Both the position numbers and the translations under genes were made by a program. A stretch of 64,000 bases of DNA from Actinomadura oligospora ATCC 43269 (lineage in GTDB: Bacteria > Actinomycetota > Actinomycetes > Streptosporangiales > Streptosporangiaceae). The notes under the pieces are model-generated. The model was not told where the DNA came from. It was given only the letters and a program-made list of their open reading frames with translations, and did no database searches. Of this stretch, positions 24,983-31,846 are shown piece by piece (within the stretch, counting starts at the first letter, position 1; every line of letters begins with the position of its first letter). Location: positions 87,433 through 151,432 of the forward strand of contig NZ_JADG01000021.1 of NCBI RefSeq assembly GCF_000518265.1, written 5' to 3'.

Positions 24983-25012
24983 CCCTCCCTGCGGCGCGGG
25001 CCGCCGGGAGGG
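24983..25012 (-). promoter_or_regulatory. Intra-operon hairpin between dioxygenase and decarboxylase genes
   Basis: Arms CCCTCCC/GGGAGGG and GCGGC/GCCGC stack around one mismatch with a GCGG loop. It sits in the only 75-base gap of the operon. It could attenuate transcription or set mRNA processing and so separate expression of upstream and downstream genes; no U tract follows. Confidence 0.45.
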
Positions 25013-25026
25013 ACGTTCTCGTCAGG

Positions 25027-25599
25027 TCAGGCGCGGGGCGCCGTCGTCGGGACCATCGCATCGGGCCACTGCCTGCCCGGGTGCGTGGCGCCGCAGTTCG
25101 GGCACTTGCGGTCGCCGTCGTAGAAGGACTGGAACACCGGCGGCAGGTCGTCCACGATCGAGCGGACCTGCAGTTCGGCGCGGTGCACCAGGTGGTGGCA
25201 CTCGGTGCAGTACCACTCGAAGGACTCCAGCTCGCCCTCGGGACGGGCGATCTCCACGACCAGCCCGACCGATCCGGTCTCGGGCCGCTGCGGCGAGTGC
25301 CGGACGTTCGGGGGCAGCAGGAACACGTCGCCCTCGTTGATCTGCACGTCGACCGGCGGCCTGCCCTCCTCCTCCATCACGCGCAGCACCATGTTGCCCT
25401 TGAGCTGGTAGAAGAACTCCTCGCGCGGGTCGACGTGGAAGTCGGTGCGCTGGTTCGGGCCGCCGACGACCATGACGATCATCCCGGCGTCCTCGAACAC
25501 CTGCTTGTTGCCGACCGGCGGCTTCAGCAGGTGCTCGTGCTCGGCGATCCACGCCTGGAAGTTGAACGGCGTTCCGTGCGCCAGTTTCGGAAGCGTCAT
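25027..25599 (-). CDS. 3-hydroxyanthranilate 3,4-dioxygenase
   Basis: This 190-residue cupin dioxygenase opens the ring of 3-hydroxyanthranilate to ACMS. The iron ligands are in DFHVDPREEFFYQLKG (His, Glu) and PPNVRHSPQRP (His). A C-terminal rubredoxin-like second metal site is present as WYCTECHH and RKCPNCGATHPG (two CxxC), as in bacterial 3-HAO. The ATG 25599 has GGAGGAGA upstream and overlaps the deaminase stop (ATGA); an in-frame ATG twelve codons further upstream is less likely. This is the ring-cleaving entry step of the operon. Confidence 0.95.
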   Translation of the reverse strand: MTLPKLAHGTPFNFQAWIAEHEHLLKPPVGNKQVFEDAGMIVMVVGGPNQRTDFHVDPREEFFYQLKGNMVLRVMEEEGRPPVDVQINEGDVFLLPPNVRHSPQRPETGSVGLVVEIARPEGELESFEWYCTECHHLVHRAELQVRSIVDDLPPVFQSFYDGDRKCPNCGATHPGRQWPDAMVPTTAPRA

Positions 25600-26048
25600 G
25601 TCCCGGTCTCCTCCTGGGGGATGTGCGCGACGCACGAGATCTCGATCAGCAGATGCGGGTGCGGCAGCTGGTGGACCGCGACCGTGGTGCGGGCGGGGCC
25701 GGTCTCGTCGAAGAACTCGCCGTAGACCTCGTTGTAGCCGCCGAAGTCGTTCATGCTCACCAGGTAGGTGGTCACGTTCACCACGTCGGACAGGCCGCCG
25801 CCCGCCGCCTCGAGCAGGTCGCGGATGTTCTCGATCACCGCGCGGGTCTGCGCGCGGACGTCCAGGTCGGTGACGCCCATCGGGTCGGCGCTCGCCCCGG
25901 CGAACGTGCCGTCCGGACGCCGCGAACTCGTCCCCGACACGAACACCAGGTCCCCGGCCCGCCTCAGGTGCGGGAACCTCCCGCGCGGCCTGGCCTTGCC
26001 CTCGACGAGGATGGCGTCGCCCTTCGCCTCGTTCACCGCGTCGCTCAT
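25596..26048 (-). CDS. RidA-family 2-aminomuconate deaminase
   Basis: This 150-residue RidA/YjgF-family protein has the family core GDLVFVSGTSSRRPDGTFAG, QTRAVIENIRDLLEAAGGGLSDVVNVTTYLVSMNDF and HPHLLIEISCVA. In aminophenol and 3-hydroxyanthranilate meta pathways a RidA relative (AmnD/NbaF type) hydrolyses 2-aminomuconate to 4-oxalocrotonate and ammonia. Its position between the dioxygenase and the oxalocrotonate decarboxylase, with four-base overlaps on both sides, supports that role over generic enamine clearance. Confidence 0.9.
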   Translation of the reverse strand: MSDAVNEAKGDAILVEGKARPRGRFPHLRRAGDLVFVSGTSSRRPDGTFAGASADPMGVTDLDVRAQTRAVIENIRDLLEAAGGGLSDVVNVTTYLVSMNDFGGYNEVYGEFFDETGPARTTVAVHQLPHPHLLIEISCVAHIPQEETGT

Positions 26049-26794
26049 CGCGTGGTCACCTCCACGGAGCCGAGGCCCGCGCCGGTGACGCGGACGTGGG
26101 CGTCCTTGGGCAGCGGGACGGCGGCGGTCGCGGCTCCGGCGAGGACGATGTCGCCCGCGCGCAGGACGATCCCGGCCTCGGTCGCGAGCCGCGCGGCGGC
26201 GCGCAGCGCCCGGACGGGGTCGCCGAGGATGGCGGCCGACGAACCGGTCTGGACGGGGCGTCCGTCGATCTCCAGGACCATGCCGACGTTCGCGACGTCC
26301 CGCGGGCTGTGCCAGGCACCGACGCCGAACCCGGACGCCGAGGCGTTGTCGGCGATCACGTCGGTGAGGGTGAACTTGAAGTCGGCGTAGCGGGAGTCGA
26401 GGATCTCGTAGCCGACCGCGATCCCCGCGACGGCGGTGTCCACGTCGGCGGGGCGGGTCACGTCCCGGCCGATCAGGAAGACGATCTCCGGCTCGACGCG
26501 CGGGTGGATCATCCCGGACACCTCGGCCGTGGACTCGACCAGCATCCGGTCGGTCAGCTGGCCCCAGATGACGTCGTCCACGCCCATCTGGATCATCTTC
26601 GCCCGGCTGGTGAAGCCCATCTTGACGCCCGCGAACCGCTCGCCGCGCCGCCGCCGCAGCTCGATGCCCGCGCGCTGCACGTCGTAGGCCGTCGTCACGT
26701 CCAGCCCCGGCTCGGACGCGCTGAGCATCCCGATCGCGCGGCCGTCGCGGCGGGCCTCGTCCAGCCGGGCGGCCAGCTCCTTCACGTCGGTCAC
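26045..26794 (-). CDS. 4-oxalocrotonate (2-oxo-3-hexenedioate) decarboxylase
   Basis: This 249-residue enzyme of the fumarylacetoacetase/hydratase-decarboxylase superfamily (DmpH/AmnE type) removes CO2 from 4-oxalocrotonate to give 2-oxopent-4-enoate or its enol. Signatures are GVKMGFTSRAKMIQMGVDDVIWGQLTDRM, the metal-binding EPEIVFLIGRDV and VGYEILDSRYADFKFTLTDVIADNASASGF. The GTG start overlaps the hydratase stop (GTGA). Decarboxylase and hydratase of this pathway normally form a complex, consistent with their adjacency. Confidence 0.9.
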   Translation of the reverse strand: MTDVKELAARLDEARRDGRAIGMLSASEPGLDVTTAYDVQRAGIELRRRRGERFAGVKMGFTSRAKMIQMGVDDVIWGQLTDRMLVESTAEVSGMIHPRVEPEIVFLIGRDVTRPADVDTAVAGIAVGYEILDSRYADFKFTLTDVIADNASASGFGVGAWHSPRDVANVGMVLEIDGRPVQTGSSAAILGDPVRALRAAARLATEAGIVLRAGDIVLAGAATAAVPLPKDAHVRVTGAGLGSVEVTTR

Positions 26795-27627
26795 GACGCG
26801 TCCTCCTTCGCCGATTCCTTCTGGAAGGCGACGCGCACGTCGCCGAGTCCGTCGATGCGGGCCTCCAGGACGTCGCCGGGCGCGACCGCCGCCATCGGGC
26901 CGAGCGCGCCGGTGAGCACGGTGTCCCCCGCGCGCAGCGGGCGGCCCACCCGGACGAGCATGTCGGCGAGCCACAGCGCCGCGTTCAGCGGGTGCCCGAG
27001 GCAGGCCGTCCCGGTGCCGGTCGAGACCTGCTCGCCGCGCCGCTCCAGCACCATCCCGGCCAGCCGCAGGTCCACGTCCGCGAGCCGGACGGGACGGCTG
27101 CCCAGCGCGTACATGCCGCAGGAGGCGTTGTCGGCGACGGTGTCGGCGAGCGTGATGTCCCAGTCGCGGATCCGGCTGCCGACGACCTCGATCGCGGGCA
27201 GCGCGAACGCGGTCGCGCGGAGCAGGTCGGCGACGGTGTGCCGCTCGTGCGTCAGGTCGTGCTCCAGGACGAGCGCCACCTCGGCCTCGGCCCTGGCCTG
27301 CATGACCGCGCCCGCCGGGATCTCCGCGCCGTCCGGGACGGCCATGTCGGCGAACAGCATCCCGAAGTCCGGGGTGTCCACGCCGAGCTGCCGCTGCACG
27401 GCCTCCGACGTCAGGCCGATCTTCCGGCCGACCAGGCGGCGGCCCTCGCCGAGCCACCTCGTGGTCAGCCGCTCCTGCACCGCGTACGCCTCGTCCGGCG
27501 TGGCGACCAGGTCACGGACGGGTTCGCACGGCGTTCCGCTCGCGTACGCCGCGAGGATGCGGTCGGCCGCCCGCTCGACGGCGGACCCCGCGGTCCCGGT
27601 GGCGGTCTCGGTGTCGGTCTCGGTCAC
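26791..27627 (-). CDS. 2-keto-4-pentenoate hydratase
   Basis: This 278-residue paralogue of the preceding decarboxylase (DmpE/MhpD type) adds water to 2-oxopent-4-enoate to form 4-hydroxy-2-oxovalerate. It shows GRKIGLTSEAVQRQLGVDTPDFGMLFADM, EAEVALVLEHDL, IEVVGSRIRDWDITLADTVADNASCG and a C-terminal GALGPMAAVAPGD. The hydratase and decarboxylase are told apart by the GMLFADM versus WGQLTDRM region and by operon order. A short Thr/Glu-rich N terminus precedes the domain. It starts ten bases after the aldehyde dehydrogenase stop. Confidence 0.9.
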   Translation of the reverse strand: MTETDTETATGTAGSAVERAADRILAAYASGTPCEPVRDLVATPDEAYAVQERLTTRWLGEGRRLVGRKIGLTSEAVQRQLGVDTPDFGMLFADMAVPDGAEIPAGAVMQARAEAEVALVLEHDLTHERHTVADLLRATAFALPAIEVVGSRIRDWDITLADTVADNASCGMYALGSRPVRLADVDLRLAGMVLERRGEQVSTGTGTACLGHPLNAALWLADMLVRVGRPLRAGDTVLTGALGPMAAVAPGDVLEARIDGLGDVRVAFQKESAKEDAS

Positions 27628-27637
27628 GATCTCGCTC

Positions 27638-29128
27638 TCAGATCTGGATGCAGACGTTCACGGGCTCGGAGAAGAAGTCCAGGGAGTACTCGCCGCCCTC
27701 GCGGCCGATCCCGGACGCCTTCACCCCGCCGAACGGGGTGCGCAGGTCGCGCAGGTTCCAGCAGTTCACCCACACGATGCCGGTCTCGATCCGGGGCGCG
27801 ACGCGGTGGGCCCGCGACAGGTCGCGCGTCCAGACGGTCGAGGCGAGGCCGTACTCGCTGTCGTTGGCGAGCCGGACCGCCTCCTCCTCGGTGTCGAACG
27901 GCGCGACGTGGCAGACCGGCCCGAAGATCTCCTCCCGGACGGTCCGGGCCTGCTCCGACAGGCCGGTCAGGACGGTCGGCTCGACGTGGAAGCCCTGGTC
28001 GCGGTCGTCGCCGAAGACCGGGGCGCCGCCGCCCGCGACGACCGTCGCGCCCTCCTCGACCGCGAGCCGGTAGTACGACAGCACCTTGTCGCGGTGCTCG
28101 GCGGAGATCATCGGGCCGTAGCCGTCGAGCTTGCGGGCGCGCTCGCCGAGCCGCTCGACGAACTCGTCGAAGACCGGCCGCTCGACGTAGACGCGCTCGG
28201 TGCACAGGCAGATCTGCCCGGAGTGGGTGAAGCTCGACCGGACGGTGCCGTCCACGGCGGCGTCGAGGTCGGCGTCGGCGAACACCAGCGCCGGGTTCTT
28301 GCCGCCGAGCTCGAACGAGACCGGGGTGACGTGGTCGGCGGCGTTCCGCATGATCGCCGCGCCGGTGGCGGACTCGCCGGTGAAGGCGATCGCGTCCACG
28401 CCGGGATGGCCGGTGAGGAACGCCCCGGCGGCGTCCGCGCCGTGCCCGTGCACCAGGTTGAACGCCCCGGCGGGCAGCCCGGCCTCGTGGATCACCTCGG
28501 CGAGCAGCGTCGCGGTCGAGGGGGTCTCCTCGGACGGCTTGGCGACCACCGCGTTCCCGGCCGCGAGGGCGGGGGCGACCTTCCAGGTCAGCAGGAGCAG
28601 CGGCAGGTTCCAGGGGGAGATGATCGCGACCACGCCGAGCGGGCGCCGGACGGTGTAGTTGAGGGCCTGCCCGGTGCCACCGCTCCAGCCCGGGACGCGG
28701 GTGCTGTAGGCGCGTTCCGGACGGCCGTACAGCAGGTCGGCGTAGGCGCGGAAGTTGCCCGCGGCGCGCGGGATGTCCACGGTCGCGGCCAGCTCGCGAG
28801 GCTTGCCGGTGTCGCGGACCTCGGCGTCCACGAACTCCTCGAAGCGGGCGTCGATGCCGTCGGCGATCCGGCGGAGCGCGGCGGACCGCTCCTCGGGGGA
28901 CGTCGCGCCCCACTCGCCGGACAGGGCCGCGCGGGCCGAGCGGACGGCCTCGTCCACGATGACCCTCGGCGCCTCCGGCACGGTCCCGGCCTCGCCGCCC
29001 GTCACCGGGTCGACCAGGGGGAAGGGCGCGCCGTCCGTCCGGAACTCACCGCCGACGTAGTGCCGCACCCGCATGCCGTTCGCCTCCAGGATCGCCTCGT
29101 CACCGGCCTGTTCCGGTACGACGATCAT
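27638..29128 (-). CDS. 2-aminomuconate semialdehyde dehydrogenase (ALDH superfamily)
   Basis: This 496-residue NAD-dependent aldehyde dehydrogenase is the first gene of the ten-gene operon. It oxidises 2-aminomuconate semialdehyde to 2-aminomuconate. Motifs are SPWNLPLLLLTWKVAPALAAGN, AFTGESATG, the general-base Glu in SFELGGKNPALVFADAD, the catalytic Cys in SGQICLCTERVYV, and EEIFGPVCHVAPFD. The sequence is of the 2-hydroxymuconic/2-aminomuconic semialdehyde branch; the operon context decides for the amino form. The promoter lies in the 76-base divergent region shared with the LysR gene. Confidence 0.93.
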   Translation of the reverse strand: MIVVPEQAGDEAILEANGMRVRHYVGGEFRTDGAPFPLVDPVTGGEAGTVPEAPRVIVDEAVRSARAALSGEWGATSPEERSAALRRIADGIDARFEEFVDAEVRDTGKPRELAATVDIPRAAGNFRAYADLLYGRPERAYSTRVPGWSGGTGQALNYTVRRPLGVVAIISPWNLPLLLLTWKVAPALAAGNAVVAKPSEETPSTATLLAEVIHEAGLPAGAFNLVHGHGADAAGAFLTGHPGVDAIAFTGESATGAAIMRNAADHVTPVSFELGGKNPALVFADADLDAAVDGTVRSSFTHSGQICLCTERVYVERPVFDEFVERLGERARKLDGYGPMISAEHRDKVLSYYRLAVEEGATVVAGGGAPVFGDDRDQGFHVEPTVLTGLSEQARTVREEIFGPVCHVAPFDTEEEAVRLANDSEYGLASTVWTRDLSRAHRVAPRIETGIVWVNCWNLRDLRTPFGGVKASGIGREGGEYSLDFFSEPVNVCIQI

Positions 29129-29149
29129 CTCTCCGCCAGCTATGCGCGT

Positions 29150-29192
29150 CCAATACCTAATGGCACCCTTGCTATATCAAGAGGGTTATTGG
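29150..29192. promoter_or_regulatory. LysR-type binding region in divergent promoter
   Basis: CCAATA (29150-29155) and TATTGG (29187-29192) form widely spaced inverted arms. Between them CTTG-N6-CAAG (29168-29181) includes the T-N11-A pattern typical of LysR-family boxes. The region is A/T-rich against its surroundings and sits between the operon and the regulator. Confidence 0.6.
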
Positions 29193-29204
29193 TAGGAAGG
29201 CGGC

Positions 29205-30146
29205 ATGCGTGCGATCGACCTGCTGAACGGGCGGCTCAAGCTGCGGCACCTGGTGCTGGTGGTGGCGATCGCCGACCACGGCAGCGTGCTGCGCGCCGCC
29301 GAGCACCTGCGCCTCGCCCAGCCCGCGGTGACCCGCAGCCTGCGCGAGGTCGAGCACATCCTCGGCGTGGAGCTGTTCACCCGGGGGCCGCGCGGGGTCA
29401 CGCCGACGCTTTTCGGCGAGGCGTTCGTGGAGCACTCCCGCGCCGTCCTGGCCGAGCTGCGCCGCGCCGGCGAGCGGATCACCGGGCTGGCGGACGGCCA
29501 GGTCGGCACGGTCACCATCGGCACCCTGCTCGCCGGGTCGAACGTGCTGCTGCCGCGCGCGATCGCGGCGCTGAAGCGGGAGCGGCCGGGCATCACCGTG
29601 ATCGTCCAGGAGGCGACCTTCGACGCTCAGGTGCCGCGCCTGCTGGACGGCGAGATCGACATGGTCCTCGGACGGCTCAACCCGATCGGCGACCAGGCCG
29701 GACTGCGGCAGATCGTCCTGTACGGGGAGCCGGTGCGCCTCGTCGCGCGGGCCGGGCACCCGGCCCGCGACCGCGCGCACCTGACGCTCGCCGACCTGCT
29801 GGACTACCCGTGGGTGCTGCCGCTCCAGCAGACCGCGCTGCGCAGCGAACTGGAGCGGGTGTTCCGCGACCGTGGCCTGCCCCTGCCCACCGACCTGGTC
29901 GAATGCACCTCGGTGCTGACCGTCCGGACGCTCGTCCGCGACACCGACATGATCGCGGCGCTGCCCGACCTGGTCGCCCGGACGGACGCGGGCGTCGCGC
30001 CGCTGCCGGTGCCGCTCGACCCGGTGCGCCGCCAGGTCGGTGTGACGATCCCGGACCGGCGGCCCCTCACGCCGTCCGCGCGGCTGATGCTCGACCACCT
30101 GCGGACGCAGGCCGCCGAGATCACCCAGCCCGACGGGAACTGCTAG
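29205..30146 (+). CDS. LysR-type regulator of the aminomuconate operon
   Basis: This 313-residue regulator has the LysR HTH (LKLRHLVLVVAIADHGSVLRAAEHLRLAQPAVTRSLREVEHILGVELFTR) and a substrate-binding-protein-like effector domain (GTVTIGTLLAG onwards). The N terminus MRAIDLLNGRLKLRHL and the effector domain resemble the GbpR/PcaQ-type subgroup that activates aromatic catabolic operons. It is divergent from the aldehyde dehydrogenase, so it probably activates the ten-gene operon in response to a pathway intermediate such as 3-hydroxyanthranilate or aminomuconate, and represses itself. The effector is an inference. Confidence 0.9.
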   Translation: MRAIDLLNGRLKLRHLVLVVAIADHGSVLRAAEHLRLAQPAVTRSLREVEHILGVELFTRGPRGVTPTLFGEAFVEHSRAVLAELRRAGERITGLADGQVGTVTIGTLLAGSNVLLPRAIAALKRERPGITVIVQEATFDAQVPRLLDGEIDMVLGRLNPIGDQAGLRQIVLYGEPVRLVARAGHPARDRAHLTLADLLDYPWVLPLQQTALRSELERVFRDRGLPLPTDLVECTSVLTVRTLVRDTDMIAALPDLVARTDAGVAPLPVPLDPVRRQVGVTIPDRRPLTPSARLMLDHLRTQAAEITQPDGNC

Positions 30147-30192
30147 GGCGTGTCCCAAGGTCGGTGGGGCAGGTGGCCTTGAGACACGCCCT
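30147..30192. terminator. Bidirectional terminator hairpin
   Basis: Arms GGGCGTGTC and GACACGCCC, extended inward by CAAGG/CCTTG after one mismatch, lie immediately after the LysR stop and before the convergent hydrolase stop. The structure gives about 14 paired bases with a long loop. Confidence 0.55.
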
Positions 30193-30204
30193 GGACGAAA
30201 ACGG

Positions 30205-31074
30205 TCAGGCGATGGTGGCGAACAGGCCGAGCAGGGCGCGGCTGACCTCGGTGTCCGGATCCTCCAGCTCGAGGATGACGTCGAAGTGGTTCCGCCCGGA
30301 CGCCACCAGCAGCTCCCCGTCGCCCCAGTGCGGCTGGAAACGCCGCGACTGGTCGACGAAGCCCGTGCCGTCCTCCGAGCCGACCGCGAACACGGCCGGG
30401 AAGCGCCGCTCCATGGGCTGGAACGCCGGGCTGAGCCGGACGGCGGTCTCCGCGTCGAGCCGGGCGTGGTCGTTGACGTAGATCCGCAGGATCGGGCGCA
30501 GGTCGAACAGGCCGCTGAACGGCATCGCGGCCTTGACGACGTCGGCGGGCAGGCCCAGCCCGTCCTGCCACCCCTCGACCATGGTCATCCCGGTCAGGTG
30601 GCCGCCCGCCGAGCTGCCGCCGATGATGATCCGGTCGGGGTCCAGGCCGTGCTCGCGGCCGTGCCGCCAGACCCAGGCGACCGCCGCCCGCGCCTGCCGG
30701 ACGATCTCCTCGACGGTCACCTTCGGGGCGAGGGTGTAGTCCGGGACGACCGTGGCGACGCCCTGGCCGTGCAGCATCCGGGCCATGAAGGCGGTGTCCT
30801 CCTTCGCCCCGGCGAACCAGTAGCCGCCGTGGAAGAAGATGAACACCGGGCGGAGTTCGCCGTCCTCGGTGCCCCACACGTCGAGTCGCTCGCCGCTCGT
30901 CTCGTCGTAGAGGACGCCGGGGGTGCCCGGCAGGCCGTCCACGGCCGCGTCGGAGTCGGACCGGTAGCGCTTCATGAACGCCTCGAAGTCCTCGCCCGCC
31001 TTGCGCCGCACGTTGTAGGCGACGTCGAGCTGCTCGTCGCTGAGGCCCTCGGCCGGATCGTCACGCACATCCAT
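30205..31074 (-). CDS. Kynurenine formamidase-like alpha/beta hydrolase
   Basis: This 289-residue cytoplasmic alpha/beta hydrolase starts LSDEQLDVAYNVRRKAGEDFEAFMKRYRSDS, followed by YDETSGERLDVWG, then the oxyanion motif FIFFHGGYWFAGAKED, PDYTLAPKVTVEEIVRQARAAVAWVW, nucleophile elbow IIGGSSAGGHLTGM, and a late His in SGRNHFDVILEL. The HGGYW motif and N-terminal layout match eukaryote-type arylformamidase (AFMID/BNA7), which hydrolyses N-formylkynurenine to kynurenine. Close relatives include general esterases. It is next to the LysR gene of the kynurenine-derived pathway, though in convergent orientation. ATG 31074 is preferred; an in-frame start at 31104 exists. Confidence 0.72.
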   Translation of the reverse strand: MDVRDDPAEGLSDEQLDVAYNVRRKAGEDFEAFMKRYRSDSDAAVDGLPGTPGVLYDETSGERLDVWGTEDGELRPVFIFFHGGYWFAGAKEDTAFMARMLHGQGVATVVPDYTLAPKVTVEEIVRQARAAVAWVWRHGREHGLDPDRIIIGGSSAGGHLTGMTMVEGWQDGLGLPADVVKAAMPFSGLFDLRPILRIYVNDHARLDAETAVRLSPAFQPMERRFPAVFAVGSEDGTGFVDQSRRFQPHWGDGELLVASGRNHFDVILELEDPDTEVSRALLGLFATIA

Positions 31075-31207
31075 GATGATCAGCCTATGCCGGGAACCGG
31101 GCACTCAGACACGAAGGTGGACGCGCAGACGCTGAAGTCAGGCGCGCGAACGCCGAGGCAGGCCCGTGGACGCTGATGTTGGGCGGTCAGGCGTTGAGGT
31201 TGGGCGG

Positions 31208-31846
31208 TCAGGCGTTGAGGTAGGCGAGGACGGCGAGGACGCGGCGGTGGCCGCTGTCGGAGGGCGGCAGGCCGAGCTTGGCGAAGATCGCGCCGATGTG
31301 CTTGCCGACGGACCGCTCGGTGATCACCAGCGTGGTCGCGATCGTGGAGTTGTCCAGGCCCTGCGCCATCAGGCCGAGCACCTCGCGCTCGCGCGGGGTG
31401 AGGGTGTTCAGCGGGTCCCGGCGGACGGACATGAGCTGCGCCACGACCTCGGGGTCCAGCGCGGTGCCGCCGGACACCACCCGGTCGAGCGCGTCGAGGA
31501 ACTCGTCCACGCGGCCGATGCGGTCCTTCAGCAGGTAGCCGACCGCGCCGCCGCCGTCCGACAGCAGCTCGCCCGCGTAGGTCTCCTCGACGTACTGCGA
31601 CAGCACCAGGATGGGCAGCCCCGGGATCGCCTTGCGCGCCTCGATCGCCGCCCGCAGGCCCTCGTCGCGGAAGCCCGGCGGCAGCCGGACGTCCAGGACG
31701 GCCGCGTCCGGACGGTGCTCCAGCAGCGCGGGGACGACCTCGGGCCCGGCCCCGACGGACGCCACGACCTCGTGCCCGCCGGACTCCAGGAGCATGATCA
31801 CGCCCTCCCGGAGCAGCACGTTGTCCTCGGCGATCACGATCCGCAC
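31208..31846 (-). CDS. LuxR/NarL-type response regulator of the ABC exporter system
   Basis: This 212-residue regulator has a receiver domain VRIVIAEDNVLLREG, phospho-acceptor Asp in AAVLDVRLPPGFRDEG (about residue 52), LVLSQYVEETYA and YLLKDRIGRVDEF. A LuxR HTH follows: LTPREREVLGLMAQGLDNSTIATTLVITERSVGKHIGAIFAKL. The receiver type (AEDN, DVRLPP, SQYVE) is common in actinomycete systems governing ABC/FtsX-like exporters. The GTG start overlaps the kinase stop by 13 bases. Probable binding site: the palindrome at 33126-33151. Confidence 0.9.
   Translation of the reverse strand: MRIVIAEDNVLLREGVIMLLESGGHEVVASVGAGPEVVPALLEHRPDAAVLDVRLPPGFRDEGLRAAIEARKAIPGLPILVLSQYVEETYAGELLSDGGGAVGYLLKDRIGRVDEFLDALDRVVSGGTALDPEVVAQLMSVRRDPLNTLTPREREVLGLMAQGLDNSTIATTLVITERSVGKHIGAIFAKLGLPPSDSGHRRVLAVLAYLNA

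Noticed and set aside
30147..30192. Inverted repeat GGGCGTGTC...GACACGCCC as an insertion-sequence end
   Set aside because: There is no transposase and no target duplication. Its place between convergent stops fits a terminator.
26096..30481. A very long open frame on the plus strand opposite the aminomuconate operon
   Set aside because: It is antisense to several clear enzyme genes and its translation is low-complexity Arg/Ala/Gly/Pro. Long empty frames are expected at this G/C content.
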